Source: Branchinecta lynchi
Taxonomy: Eukaryota; Arthropoda; Branchiopoda; Anostraca; Branchinectidae
DNA: 64,000 nucleotides
Assembly: GCA_023053575.1 (NCBI GenBank)
Contig: JAKZAP010000016.1
Coordinates: 19,176,030-19,240,029 of the forward strand
Direction: 5' to 3'
In this document: piece by piece, positions 52,930-63,539 of the stretch
How positions within the stretch are numbered: position 1 is the stretch's first letter
How the letters are laid out: every line of letters begins with the position of its first letter
The notes under the pieces: model-generated
What the model saw: the letters and a program-made list of their open reading frames with translations, nothing else
The model's database searches: none
Told to the model about the DNA's origin: nothing
Made by a program: the position numbers and the translations under genes

Positions 52930-53680
52930 TGGACTTGAGAAGTGTCCTAGACGAACTTAACTCATGGGAAATCTAGGCCCAGCTGCCTATGAACGGCAGG
53001 GGGGGGGGGGGTCGGGACCCACAAAATTACGTATTTACACCTCTTGTTCCTCAAGTATACCAAATTCCAGTCACGGGTCTAAAACTTTTTCATGGGCAAT
53101 TCGGTCCCACTTGCCCATGAACGGGGAGGGTGGGGGTGGTTCAGCTCCACATATATATCCACAACCCCTATGATCCAAAAGCACAAAGGAATTTCATCGC
53201 CTTATTTCAAGTTCTTGCCAAGTTAAAACATTAAACAAATGGACAATCAGGGCCCAGTTGCCCCTGAACCAAGTGGGGGTGGGGTTTGGGACTAGCAAAA
53301 AGTAAAAAGAGACCCCAATGCTAACAAAGCTACCAAGTTTCAACTTGTTACCTTTTGATTCCTGTCACGGGTAACGAACTTTACTCCTGGGCAATCTGGG
53401 CCCAGTTGACAATGAGTGGGGGAGTTGCAACTTTATAAGCGATTTCCCAGCCCTAGGATCTACATCTGCAAGGAATTTCATCGTCCTGTTTCCAGTTCTG
53501 GTAAAGTTATGAACCTTATTCACTGGCTAATCTGGGGCCATTTGCCCCTGAACCGGCTTGGAGTGGGGGTGGGACCCCCAAAAGGCACAACTAGACCCCA
53601 ACACCAACAAGTGTACCAAGTTTGAACTTGATACTTGCACTGGTTCACGAGTTATGAGCTCCAAACAATTCCGTGAAAAC
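52930..53680. repeat. Degenerate minisatellite, about five units of 140-170 bp
   Basis: ATGGGCAATCTGGGCCCAG, TTGCCCATGAAC followed by a G-rich tract and CAAA recurs at about 52962, 53090, 53243, 53390 and 53525. ACCAAGTTTCAACTTG-type motifs recur between them. Confidence 0.65.
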
Positions 53681-53914
53681 CGAAAGCCGAAAGCTGCTAC
53701 AGCGCTTGCAGTAGTGGATTGTTGCAAGGAACGCTCCACTAAAAATTGAGAAATGAATGCTGCTCTAACTCTGGTTTCTCAGTTTCTAGTTTCAGCTCAG
53801 CGGAATGCTTCCGGAGTAATGTACATAACAGATGCTGATAGACTGAAGACAACAAAATTTGTAACTTCGCCATAATATTAACGTGTTCTACATTTCTTTG
53901 TACATAGTTGCAAA

Positions 53915-54173
53915 CAGAGGCGTTACTAGCCAAAATGTTTGGGGGGGGGGGACGAGGGATTTACCGACTGGCTGGTAAATTTACCGACTTTTTTTTGCAG
54001 AAAAAAGGACTGTTTTCAACAAGAAAAATGAAATTTTTGAAAAAAAAGACTCATTTTCAGAAGAAACGACTATTTTTACGCAAAATCGACCAGTTTTCAG
54101 AAAAACCGACTGTTTTCATGAAAAAAAACTTGGAATTCCCCCCCCCCCCCCCCCCCCAGTCGTGATGCCTCTG
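53915..54173. mobile_element. hAT-GGCG MITE copy
   Basis: CAGAGGCGTTACTAGCC, AAAATGTTTGGGGGG to CCCAGTCGTGATGCCTCTG, flanked by GTTGCAAA and TTTCCAAA (6 of 8). The interior has GACTGTTTTC, GACTATTTTTACG and GACCAGTTTTCAG units. Confidence 0.8.
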
Positions 54174-54464
54174 TTTCCAAATACAAAATTTCAGTTTCTT
54201 AAATTGTTGCAGCCTATAGATAACAAACTGCACTGACAACGGAACTCGGTTAGCGTTTCAGAATTGCGTATAACCAGGTATATGAGTAATTTACCACCCT
54301 CGCGCAAACATACACGTGAAAAGAGCAAAAGCATGCATTGTAGTAAGTTTCTGAAAGTAGGCCAAAGAGAAGATTTCGGGCCCTTGGACAGCTAAGAAAC
54401 CAGGCAGGTTGTGGTCTAACAGTAAAACCTGAAAGCTGAAATTCATTTCTCAGTTTTTATTTTT

Positions 54465-55025
54465 AGGTTGTGAGACTAATTTATTTTATCACAAAATAAT
54501 GCATTTCCACAAGAATTTCAGTTTTCTAACATCGCTATTTAAGACCATTTCAGGCTCGATAGCCACACAAGTGCTAATGCAGAACTGTAGCTCGTTCTCC
54601 AATCTACTACCATGGGGAATCTCCGAATTTTCGCTGTCTGGCCGGTTCTTCTGGAGTGGATCTACCAAGACCCGTTTTTTTTTTACCTTACCTTGCCAAA
54701 ATCACCGTAAAAAGGAAAAAAGACTATCTACATACTTGAACATTTCGAGATTTGAAGTCCTAAAGATAGGTAAGAAGCCCAAAAACTTTCAAGGTCGTGT
54801 TGAATTTCTCTGATTTTTGTCGAATTTTTAAGAAATATTCACTTTTTCGACCAACAACAATGGAATATTTGGCCAAAAATTTCAATTTGCCGGAAAAAAA
54901 TTTGGGGAAGGTCCTGGACCCTGATAGATCATTCTGAAAATTTTCGTCAAAATCTGATAAATCGTTTTTTTTTTGCCTGGCTTTATTTCGCCTTCAGCAT
55001 TACTACTTCCAGTTTCTTCCGAGTT
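54465..55025 (+). repeat. Dispersed repeat (GCCAGGC/TTGTGAGACTAAT family), longest copy
   Basis: TTGTGAGACTAATTTATTTT to TTGCCTGGCTTTATTTCGCC, CTTCCAGTTTCTTCCGAG. Its first and last parts match 50265-50645 inverted, and its second half matches 55995-56275 directly. No ORF with recognisable motifs. Confidence 0.65.
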
Positions 55026-55063
55026 AGGTAGGGGCGTATATGGGCTAGTAAACAGATAGATAG

Positions 55064-55450
55064 CATGGTATCTGTTACCACGGTAACTTGATTTGCAATT
55101 AGTCGTTTTTGCAGTTACCATGATATCTGATATACGGTTGCTGTGCAAAAACGACAATTGGCAAAATTGCGGTCTTCAAAGTCATCCCAAAAGAAAAACT
55201 AATATTCAGTCACATCACTAAGTGCCAAACTTCTTTTGAAAAAAATTATGAAAGTGAGATGACTTTTTTAGATACCACGATGAATTACTAGTGCGGGATC
55301 GTGGTATCTGAATCAGATACCACGATAACTGGCCAGACACCACAATAACTGCAAAAACGCCTTTTGACCTTGGTATCAGATACCACGATAACTGCGAAAA
55401 TGACTTTAGACCGTGGTATCAGATACCATGGTATCTGCAAAAACGCAACT
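55064..55450. mobile_element. M-GATACC MITE copy C, left end lost
   Basis: Begins within CATGGTATCTGTTACC and ends GGTATCTGCAAAAACGCAAC at 55449. The same interior modules as the copies at 17.7 and 49.0 kb. Confidence 0.7.
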
Positions 55451-55784
55451 AATAACTCAATAAATAATAGTAGAACACACGCGAAGCACAAAGCTGATAC
55501 GCGTGGACGAGTCCAAGTCTTGGACAAAACCCCCCGGGACGAGACGAGACTCAAAAAACGTCCCCAGAAAGATTGCGGAATGTCTCTTTTTCTCATTATA
55601 ATGAGAAAAAGACATTTCGCAACCGTATCTGAAGCTTTTTTGTCGCCGAACCATTAAAGCGCTCGGAATTCGGCCAAACTGGAAAGCCGGTAGAAGTTGT
55701 ATCCGAATAGGATTTGATATTTTCGTTCGATTCAGGTTCATGACACGTTTATGGCCCGAGTCGCCGCGTTATTAGCACTTCGAA

Positions 55785-56417
55785 GTAGTGTTGAGCGATT
55801 TCGATATCGATAACGATATATCGGACCAAATATCGATATCGAAAATCGAGACATGAATCTCGGTATCGAAAACGATATTTGCTTTATTCATAATTATTGT
55901 ACCAACATGACCTACATTTCAGCATCTGAAATTGGAGCAATATGTTTTCCGTAATCAGTTCTTTTTTATACGGAGTTCGAGATGGTGCAACCTGGTATAG
56001 AAGCCTGGTGGATAGATAAGAAGCCCAAAATTTTCAAGGTCGTGTTGAATTTCTCTGATTTTTTTCGAATTTTTTAAAAATATTGACTTTTTCGACCAAC
56101 AACAATAGAATATTTGGCCGAAAATTTCAATTTCCCGGAAAAAATTTTGGGGAAGGTCCTGGACCCTGATAGATCATTCTGAGAAATTTTCCTTGAAATC
56201 TGACAAATCGATTTTTTTGCCTGGCTTTATTTCGCTTCAGCATTACTACTTCCAGTTTCTTCCTAGATGCAAGGTACTATTTAACGACAATTTTGTTCTT
56301 AAATTTTGGCGAACGAGACGTATCCTATAGCGATAATAAAGAAATATCGATATTGATTATCGAATATAGAAAGTGAAAATATCGATATATCGACAAATCC
56401 AAATATTGCCCAGCACC
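55785..56417. mobile_element. hAT-like element with ATATCGAT-rich ends, interrupted
   Basis: GTAGTGTTGAGCGATTTCG, GATATCGATAACGATATATCG-type sequence on the left. ATATCGATATATCGACAAAT, ATTGCCCAGCACC on the right. Flanks ACTTCGAA and ACTCCGAA (7 of 8) support an 8-bp duplication. A dispersed repeat occupies its middle. Confidence 0.6.
55995..56275 (+). repeat. Dispersed repeat copy inside the ATATCGAT element
   Basis: AAGAAGCCCAAAATTTTC, AAGGTCGTGTTGAATTTCTC to GCCTGGCTTTATTTCGC, TTCCAGTTTCTTCCTAG matches 54768-55022 closely. Confidence 0.7.
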
Positions 56418-56442
56418 ACTCCGAACCTTCGTCACACTCTGA

Positions 56443-56738
56443 GAGCGGGTTCCACCCTACTTACCGTAGTTACTACGCATGACGTCACGAATTCTGGCTT
56501 TCTGCCGTCAAGGCTGGAACTATTTTTCTATTTTCCAGCAGGATTTCACGCCAGGGCTGAATCCGACCAATTACGTTACAGAGAGGCGTAGTTACTACGC
56601 TCCCGAGCACGGTAAGCAGATAGTTACTATTAGTTACTATTCCGACAAGGCTGGAACGGTCAGCGTAGTAACTTTTCGTGAGGATGGAACGGAAATAGTA
56701 ACTAATAGTAACTATTATTAGAAGGGTGGAACACGCTC
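56443..56738. mobile_element. M-3bp MITE copy C (TSD TGA)
   Basis: GAGCGGGTTCCACCCTAC to GGGTGGAACACGCTC, flanked by TGA at 56440-56442 and 56739-56741. 296 bp. Confidence 0.8.
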
Positions 56739-57061
56739 TGAGTAGAAGCTCCGATTGAGCTTTTCTCTGACGTCATGCCCGGGCGTTACTCCCTTAACCA
56801 CAGACTTCCGGTTACGTTGTCAAAGCTTTACATCATTAAAGCACCCCTCTTGCTTATTTTGCCTTTTTTAGAATAGAATAATAGAATAGTGTTTATTTAG
56901 CCTCGAATGGGCCAGACACAAATTTTTATATACACGACATATGCAAATATTAATGCATTGAAATCATAATGATCCTACTACACATGAGTAAACTATCTCC
57001 TATTAAAATTTCCCCTCACATATTCTACCACCATTTTAATAACGTCGTTTTTGGTCGATGT

Positions 57062-57323
57062 GAAGTTTTGGCCCAAAACAGGGAGTGAAATTTATTTTCA
57101 TGAAATGTTACTTTCGGTCGGAATCGCCTCAGTAAAAACTACACAGCTCAGTTTTACTTTCATGAAAAAAACTTGAATAATCACTTCCGGTTGGAATCCC
57201 TTCATTTTCTGAAATAGAGTGACTTTTATGTCTTACGTAGGACAAGAGTGACAAAAACAAAACAGAGTGAGAATTCACACTACCGTGCGACATGTCGCAA
57301 CTTTATATTCCAGCACAGCTTAC
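57062..57323. mobile_element. hAT-TTGCC-like MITE inserted in family C
   Basis: TTGGCCCAAAACAGGGAGTG, CGGTCGGAATCGCCTC, AATAGAGTGACTTTTATG, GTGCGACATGTCGCAAC match 39827-40143. Compared with the empty site at 37.79 kb, about 262 bp is extra. Its terminal CAG and the duplication are eroded. Confidence 0.65.
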
Positions 57324-57459
57324 TATATACCAGGGAAGAGCAACCCTCCCCCAAACTGATCCGGTAGAAGAAACTCCTGGCACTGCCCTAGGAGGCGGGC
57401 AACAGTGTCCTCACCAATAAGAGAAATCGGACATTTGTAATTAACCCATCCCTATTTTT

Positions 57460-58537
57460 GGGATCCCAAAACGTAAGTGGAGGGATACCTATGACATCGC
57501 AAAAGTTGTCCGTCTGTCCGTCCGTCTGTCCATCCGTCCGTCCGTCTGTAAGCACGATAATTCTCAAAGGGAATGAGATATTTAGATGAAACTTGGTGTG
57601 AGGATTGTTTATGTCAAGGATAACGTCAAGTTCGAAGATGGGATATGTAGCACTACATTTAGGGGTGGGGAAGGGGGTTCAAATTTTGGGACAAACAAAA
57701 TATCTTTTAATAGCTAATGTGATAGTCGATTATGGGGTAAGAAAGACATGCTGAGCACGATGGTGAAAATCATTTTCTCGCCGGATAACTAGCTCGTCCG
57801 GAGTCCGGCAAAAGCCGGAAAGTTGGTTAAAAGTAAAAGTTTCATTTGAAGTTGATTAAATGTTTGATTTAGGGGTAAGAAGACATGCTGAACACGATGG
57901 TGAAAACCATTTTCTCGCCGGACAAGTAGTTCGTCTGGAATCCGGAAAGTTGGTTAAAAGTAAAAGTTTCATTTGAAGTTGATTAAATGTTTGATTCAAG
58001 GGTAAGAAAACATGATGAACGCGATGGTGAAATCATTTTCTCACCGGACAAGTAGTTCGCCTTGAGTCCGGCCAAAACCGGAAAATATGTTAAAGCAAAA
58101 GTTATATCTGGAGTTGATTAGATAGATTTAGGCGTAAGAAGAGACGCTGAGTCTTCATATGACAATAATTTTTACCCGGACATATACTTAGTCCGGAATC
58201 CGGTTGTAACCGGATTTTTTAAGTCAAAGTTTTATTAGGTGATCAGATGTTCTTTATAGGGATAAGGAGATACGGTGGATTTGTTTCTGAATTTTCTTTT
58301 TTTTTCTAGACTAGTAGTTCGCTATGAATTCGGCGAAACCGGAAATTTGTCAGAAGTAAAACAGGAAGTTTCGGTCAGTAGGCTATCGTCAAAATAGACA
58401 TGGCTTATTGAGGTATATCTGAACTTGGTTTTCTCTGATGATTAGCCTGGCAAAGACTGGATGTGGCGAAGACAAGACCCAATTCTCTGGATCAGATATT
58501 AGATGTTTGGGATCCCATCGACACCTTTGGTCTTGTT
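57460..58537 (+). mobile_element. Hel-B element with paralogous empty site
   Basis: GGGATCCCAAAACGTAAG to TTTGGTCTTGTT, with (GTCC)n-type microsatellite at 57508-57548, GATGAAACTTGG, and core units at about 57734, 57872, 57999, 58131 and 58257. The left flank CCCTATTTTT and right flank CCTCCTCTCAATC join to match CCCTATTTTTCCTTCTCTC at 37.94 kb. Confidence 0.85.
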
Positions 58538-58820
58538 CCTCCTCTCAATCACCTTTTTTCGAAAACCAAGTGGTAATGAGTTTGTTCGGAGCTGGAACCA
58601 AAGTTTCAGAGTCAGTGCTGGTAGACCTAACTTAAAATAAAAATCTATATGAAAAGTTCGCTTCAACAATTTGTAGTAAATTAGAGTCTCATACGTTTGA
58701 ATTGTCCCATGCCAACTTTTTATCTCCTAGTCGCATATAGCAAGTTCAAACTGTTTCAGTAATGGAGTGGTCCTCTGGGCTTGATCCCCCGTTCCAAGCA
58801 AATGACAAACCAGCACGATA

Positions 58821-59618
58821 CCTAGCTTTCTTATGGAATTATAAGCTTCTGAAATCCCCACCTTTCTCCATTGTTGCGTTTTATTCCGACGAATTTTTAG
58901 TGCTTTTCGGCCGTGCCGAGCTTTGCTCGTAACACAACCTAAAGTTTGCCAGAATATTCATCCACTCTTTCACATATAAGGATATGAGAAACTTCTGTTC
59001 TAGACTTTTTTCATTTGCTTGGTTTGCCCAATTTTTAACCACGGCACATTCAGTTTTCAAACGTTTTGCGCCCAGCCGCCGCGTCGGAGAGCAGGAAAGC
59101 TGGATAGAGTCGACAGGCGCTAACAATGTAATCTCTAAATTCAGGTGGAAAGTAATGTTAGTTTCGAGAAACGTTTTTTCTGATCCATTTCATATTGAAA
59201 AGATCATTTCTAGTAAGAGTTGTGCTTTAAGCACAACTCTTACTACCGAAACTACCGAGTTTCTTGTTAGCGCTTGTCGACTCTGTCCAGCCTTCTCGCC
59301 CTTCGACTCGGTGTCTAGTTGAAAAATATTTAAAAACAAAACGGGCCGTGTTTGAAAAGTGGGAAGACCAAGCAAAACAAAAGAACTCCAAGTTAGAAGA
59401 CGGTTGGAGTTAGACCTGATGACTTACATGTCTTACAAACTGAGAAAGAACAGGTTTAAGCTTCTCATGTCCTTATGTCGGAAAGAGGAAGCGTCAGGTG
59501 AATTTTATGGTGCGTGACATGCCAAACTCAGCTCGACCGAACTAAAAAGTCGAAGTGCAAAACGATACAATGGCGAAAGGCCGGGATTTCAGAAGCTTAT
59601 AATTCCATAGAGCTAGGC
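58821..59618. mobile_element. Large imperfect palindrome, about 400-bp arms
   Basis: The outer parts CTTATGGAATTATAAGCTTC, TGAAATCCCCACC (58830-58863) pair with GGGATTTCAGAAGCTTATA, ATTCCATAG (59583-59610). Inner pairs include AAGGATATGAGAAACTTC/AAGCTTCTCATGTCCTT and TTGCTTGGTTTGCCC/GGAAGACCAAGCAA. The centre is perfect: TAGTAAGAGTTGTGCTT at 59211-59227, one T, and the complement to 59245. Single-arm relatives occur at 20.5 and 16.85 kb. No transposase. Confidence 0.75.
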
Positions 59619-60400
59619 GTTATAAGTAAGAGTAAGCAAGAGGGGTCCATTCAAGAATATTTCACCACCAGTTTCCAAGTGTGTCGTCTGTTAGTTGACT
59701 TGTAATTTGCGTAAATCCTAGGGGCTGTTAGACCCCTTTTTAGACTAGAAAAATCTCTAGCGGTGGAAATGGACGTAAAAATGCTCGGTATTGAAAAATC
59801 TGCTCTGATTAAAACACGCCGTAAAGCTGTTCTGATGGAGAAGGTTCATGGTCTAGGGTATATAGGCTATTCAGACGTGCAAATATGCCTGTCATTGATT
59901 TGAAGGACACCTCGCATACCATGTCTTCGGACCACATTTTGAGGTCATTTATATTTTGGTTATTTTAGAGTAATTGTATTGTTGTTAATTGTAAATATTA
60001 TTTAAATATTTACACTAAGATTAAGTGATTTTGATCATTGTTATTTTATTGACCATTCTTTTCAGTTCAGTTCAGTTCAGTTTTATGACAAAGCTCCATG
60101 GCCCGTTACATAGGGGTTAATACCCAAATAATCAACGAATGAACTGTGATTCGTTGATGTGTGATTTAGAATGGTATGTGAATGATATCTGATTTAGCTA
60201 CATATATATTATTCTGTTTTATATATTGGGATTTTAGTGTCTACATTGTTGAAATAAAATCAACTAATGCCGTTTCAAGATTTTTAATGAATAAACTAAA
60301 TTGAATTGAATTAAACAATAAGCTTCTCGAAAACATTTATGAAGGGGCTGATATGTCACGTAAAGAGAACAAACGTGACCAGAATGATATTCAGTGGAAT
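59619..60400. other. Unassigned, with a retroposon 3' end at 60060-60115
   Basis: TTTCAGTTCAGTTCAGTTC, AGTTTTATGACAAAGC, TCCATGGCCCG reads on the minus strand as GGGCCATGGAGC...TAAAACTG with a (AACTG)n tail. Nothing else is recognised. Confidence 0.35.
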
Positions 60401-61120
60401 GCTAATAGAGAGTGCAGGGTACGCTTATGAAGTGTAGAATCTCGGGACTAGAATGGATGGAAATACTGCCGGAGTAGAGTGAATGAATACTATCATCAAA
60501 GCGTTGTTTTTTAAGTTCAATGATACAAGTGTCCCTCTAGGGAGAAAGTCTGAAGTTGGACGGGTTTGAAAGGCCACTAGGAGCGTGTTCCATCCTACTT
60601 ACCGTAGTTACTACGCATGACGTCACGAATTCTGGCTTTTTGCCGTCAAGGCTGGAACGATTTTTCTATTTTCCAACAGGATCTCACGCCAGGGGCGAAT
60701 CCGACCAATCACGTTCCAGAGATGCGTAGTTACTACGCTTACCACGCTCCCGAGCATGGTAAGCAAATAGTAACTATTAGTTACTATTCCGACAAGGTTG
60801 GAACGGTCAGCGTAGTAACTTTTCGTGAGGATGGAACGGAAATAGTAACTAATAGTAACTATTGTTACAAGGGTGGAACACGCTCTAGATGTCTCGCAGA
60901 CAATTAGTTTTCTGCTGTAGGATACAGGATATAGGATAGTCCTACGAATTGTAGAATCTCGGGAATGAGAATGGATGGAGATAATGCTGAAGTAGAACGA
61001 ATACTATCATAAGACTGACGTGTGTTTTCAATTCAATGTTAAAAGTAGGTGTTCATCTAGGGAGAAATTCTGAAGTTGGGATCGGATTGAAAGGCCACTA
61101 GATGCCTCACTAGATGTCTC
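60400..61120. repeat. Two-unit direct duplication; related unit at 62.53-63.06 kb
   Basis: GTGTAGAATCTCGGGACTAG, AATGGATGGAAATACTG, CTGAAGTTGGACGGG, GAAAGGCCACTAG at 60437-60580 recur at 60949-61105 and again around 62935-63065. The first unit hosts the M-3bp element and the third hosts a hAT-GGCG element. Confidence 0.65.
60581..60885. mobile_element. M-3bp MITE copy D (TSD TAG) with paralogous empty site
   Basis: GAGCGTGTTCCATCCTAC to GGGTGGAACACGCTC, flanked by TAG (60578-60580, 60886-60888). The sister unit reads GGCCACTAGATGCCTC uninterrupted at about 61098, confirming the ends and the 3-bp duplication. Confidence 0.9.
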
Positions 61121-62100
61121 CTGTGGCCGTTCCAGAAGGTCTGCGAGCCGAACGGCGAACTGCCTCGGCTAGGTAGTTCGCCTGTCCTCGCTTCGAATTT
61201 GCCCAGAAAATTTGAAAAAGTAAAACTGAGGGAGTGTATTCAGCTGAAGGAAGAGTTGATCATGAGTCATTTAAGTTGAACTTAAGTTGAAATACAGTGT
61301 ATTTTTTATGATAAGAATAAGGACTGTTAACTTAAATTGGATTGTATTTGGTGTCATGTAGATATGCAGATATGCAAGTGGACAGGACTTGCTTCTTCAG
61401 GTTCATAGTACTATCTACAGTTGAGACATTTCTGGGTTGATTTTGATGATTTGTTATGAATATATGTTCTCTACTCAACACTACTGTTCATATGACTTTT
61501 ACATTTACTGTGGTGAAGCTAGGTAAACTGAATGTTCTTCAAAGGCCCGCAATTTACTAAACCAAAAAATTACAGAATACCTCTCAGCCTTAACTACCAA
61601 AATCGTGGTTGCACCTGGCAGTGATTAATCGACCTACATCACAGATATTACCCTTTTGGATGCATACATTGCTGTATAAGAGGAGACTTCTCAAATCTAA
61701 GGTGTTCTAACCCAAAAATTACATGATTAGCTTAGTTTTGAGTACTTGGTTTTTAATAAGGCCCACAAATGTGTCAAAAGCCAGAAAGATTTAGTTTTTC
61801 TCCCAAGATTTAGAACCAATGTTAAGAGTCTCTATATCAATATTCTGGTGTCGGATTCCATAGATAAATCCACCAATACTGATCAGAAGTAATCTCAGAA
61901 GTTTTTTCAGTAGCTGTGCAGCAGCTCAAGCAAAACTCCGGTTTGGCCCAAACAGTAATTTTTAATCATAAACACTTCTCTAGCCAGGCCAGGACTCAGG
62001 TGAAATATCGTGAGGCTATTTTCCTGGAGCAGAGAAAGGAACAGAAGAAGTTTTGTGTGTTCAGTTCAGCTCTACTGAATTTTGGTGGTTTCAAGGAGAA
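61121..62100. other. Apparently single-copy sequence
   Basis: No element ends or tandem repeats recognised. One short forward frame at 61916-62125 lacks any known motif. Confidence 0.3.
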
Positions 62101-62115
62101 CGAAAATGAAAATGT

Positions 62116-62346
62116 TCAAAAGTGAACAATGTGTTTTGGGTCCCCTCCCCCCAAATTCTTGGAAAGTGGGGGTATCCAACAAAGGAGGGAAGTAGTCTTC
62201 TCGTCGTCTGAAACCCTGTGCTCGTTTTCCAGCAACAGCATTTTCCCTGTCTGCATAATTTCGAGTATGGTTTCCGCTGTGTGCAAAGTCCCTGCCAAGC
62301 GTCCCGCGAATTGGGTGCGACGTTGCTGTCGCTCCCTTTCGAACAT
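62116..62346 (-). CDS. Hypothetical exon candidate in single-copy GC-richer block
   Basis: A 76-codon minus-strand frame begins MFERERQQRRTQFAGRLAGT, continues AETILEIMQTGKMLLLENEH and ends in TGA. The segment 62180-62470 is not repeated in the window and is richer in CG than its surroundings. The peptide is charged and helix-prone. An overlapping 95-codon frame in another register (62091-62378) is an equal competitor. No domain, splice site or promoter is established. Confidence 0.2.
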   Translation of the reverse strand: MFERERQQRRTQFAGRLAGTLHTAETILEIMQTGKMLLLENEHRVSDDEKTTSLLCWIPPLSKNLGGGDPKHIVHF

Positions 62347-62552
62347 GCTTTCAAAGTTTCAAAATTTTGCCGAAACATTTCAGCTGTCCTTAATTTCCGT
62401 TTTCGATCGCCTGGCAGGACTATAGTGTCAGACGCCAGACGAACGCCGAACGGCCGAACTGAGCAAAAAAACGAGATTTAAGACAGAACGGTGAACTGAC
62501 AGGCGATCGAAAACGCAACTAATCTGTGTGATGCTAATAGAGGAGATAGGAG

Positions 62553-62912
62553 CAGAGGCGTCACGACTGGTGGGGGGAGGGGGAACGCCCCCCCCCCTCC
62601 AAAGCCGTCGGCCAGTCGGTAAAAAATACCGAGTCGCTGCGAAGCGCCGCAATTTTCCGTCAAAACAGTTGATTTTTTTTTTCATGAAAACAGTCGGTTT
62701 TTCTGGAAATTGATCAATATTTAGTCAAAATAGTCGTTTTTCTGAAAATCAGTGGATTTTTCGGAAAATCAGTCGATTTTTTTCAAAAATGTCATTATTA
62801 TTGTTGAAAACATTCATTTTTTCTGCAGAAAAAGTCGGTTAAAAATTACCAGCCAGTCGGTAAATGCCTCGTCCCCCCCCCCCCCCAAATATTTTGGCTA
62901 GTAACGCCTCTG
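62553..62912. mobile_element. hAT-GGCG MITE with perfect TSD
   Basis: CAGAGGCGTCACGACTGG to GGCTAGTAACGCCTCTG, flanked by identical GATAGGAG (62545-62552, 62913-62920). At 360 bp it is the longest uninterrupted copy, with interior units like CAGTCGATTTTTTTC and GGTTTTTCTG. Confidence 0.9.
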
Positions 62913-63071
62913 GATAGGAGGATACACATCTGAAGTATAGAATCTCGGGAACGAGACTGGGTTTACTGCTGAAGTAGAATGACTTACTATCATAAATACC
63001 GCGTGTCCTTTAAATTCAATGTTAAAAGTGTCCATCTAGAAGAAAGTCTGAAGTTGGGATTGGTTGGAAAC

Positions 63072-63260
63072 AGTGTTGCGATGGGTGGTACAATTTGTAC
63101 CAGATTTAGTACTTTTTTCTCGGACCTGTACAGACGTACAACTTTTTTAAAAGTCGGAAAATCAGTACAATTACGTCGAACTGGTACAAAATCTGTACAT
63201 TTTCTCTAAAACTAAGAAAAAGAACTTGATTACTTGACTTATCGTACCAACTTTGGTGAT
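63072..63260. mobile_element. Possible hAT-like left end
   Basis: CAGTGTTGCGATGGGTGG, TACAATTTGTACCAG resembles CAGTGTTGCCA termini and is followed by repeated GTACAA/TGTAC motifs. No matching right end was found before 63540. Confidence 0.35.
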
Positions 63261-63539
63261 TTACCTAGAGCTCTAACTCGGAAGAGACATTTCTATGTCC
63301 GTATGGTTCAAAGATCCAGTCGAGTTTATTCGCGACCCAGCCACTTTTCCTTTCTGGCAGATTTTGTTTGACTTTCCAGCTCCTAGTTACATAGGTTTGG
63401 CAGAACTATTTACCTCGATAGGCACATTTGGTCCTGAGCACTTCTTCCTGCCAAGCTCTTTCCCCAAAGACACAGAGGGGCTGGAAAAGGAGGATAAAAA
63501 AGAAAAGGGAGCCAACGGGATTTTTTTTTGTTTTGGAGT

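Larger units (their letters stand above)
56868..58745 (-). pseudogene. Retroposon 3' end (family C), interrupted twice
   Basis: Pieces at 56868-57061, 57324-57459 and 58538-58700 align in order with 37600-38110. On the minus strand the tail is GAGGCTAAATAAACACTATT then (CTATT)n. The first gap holds a hAT-TTGCC-like MITE and the second a Hel-B element. Conserved peptides such as TLKLWFQLRTNSLP occur in both copies. No RT motifs. Confidence 0.7.
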
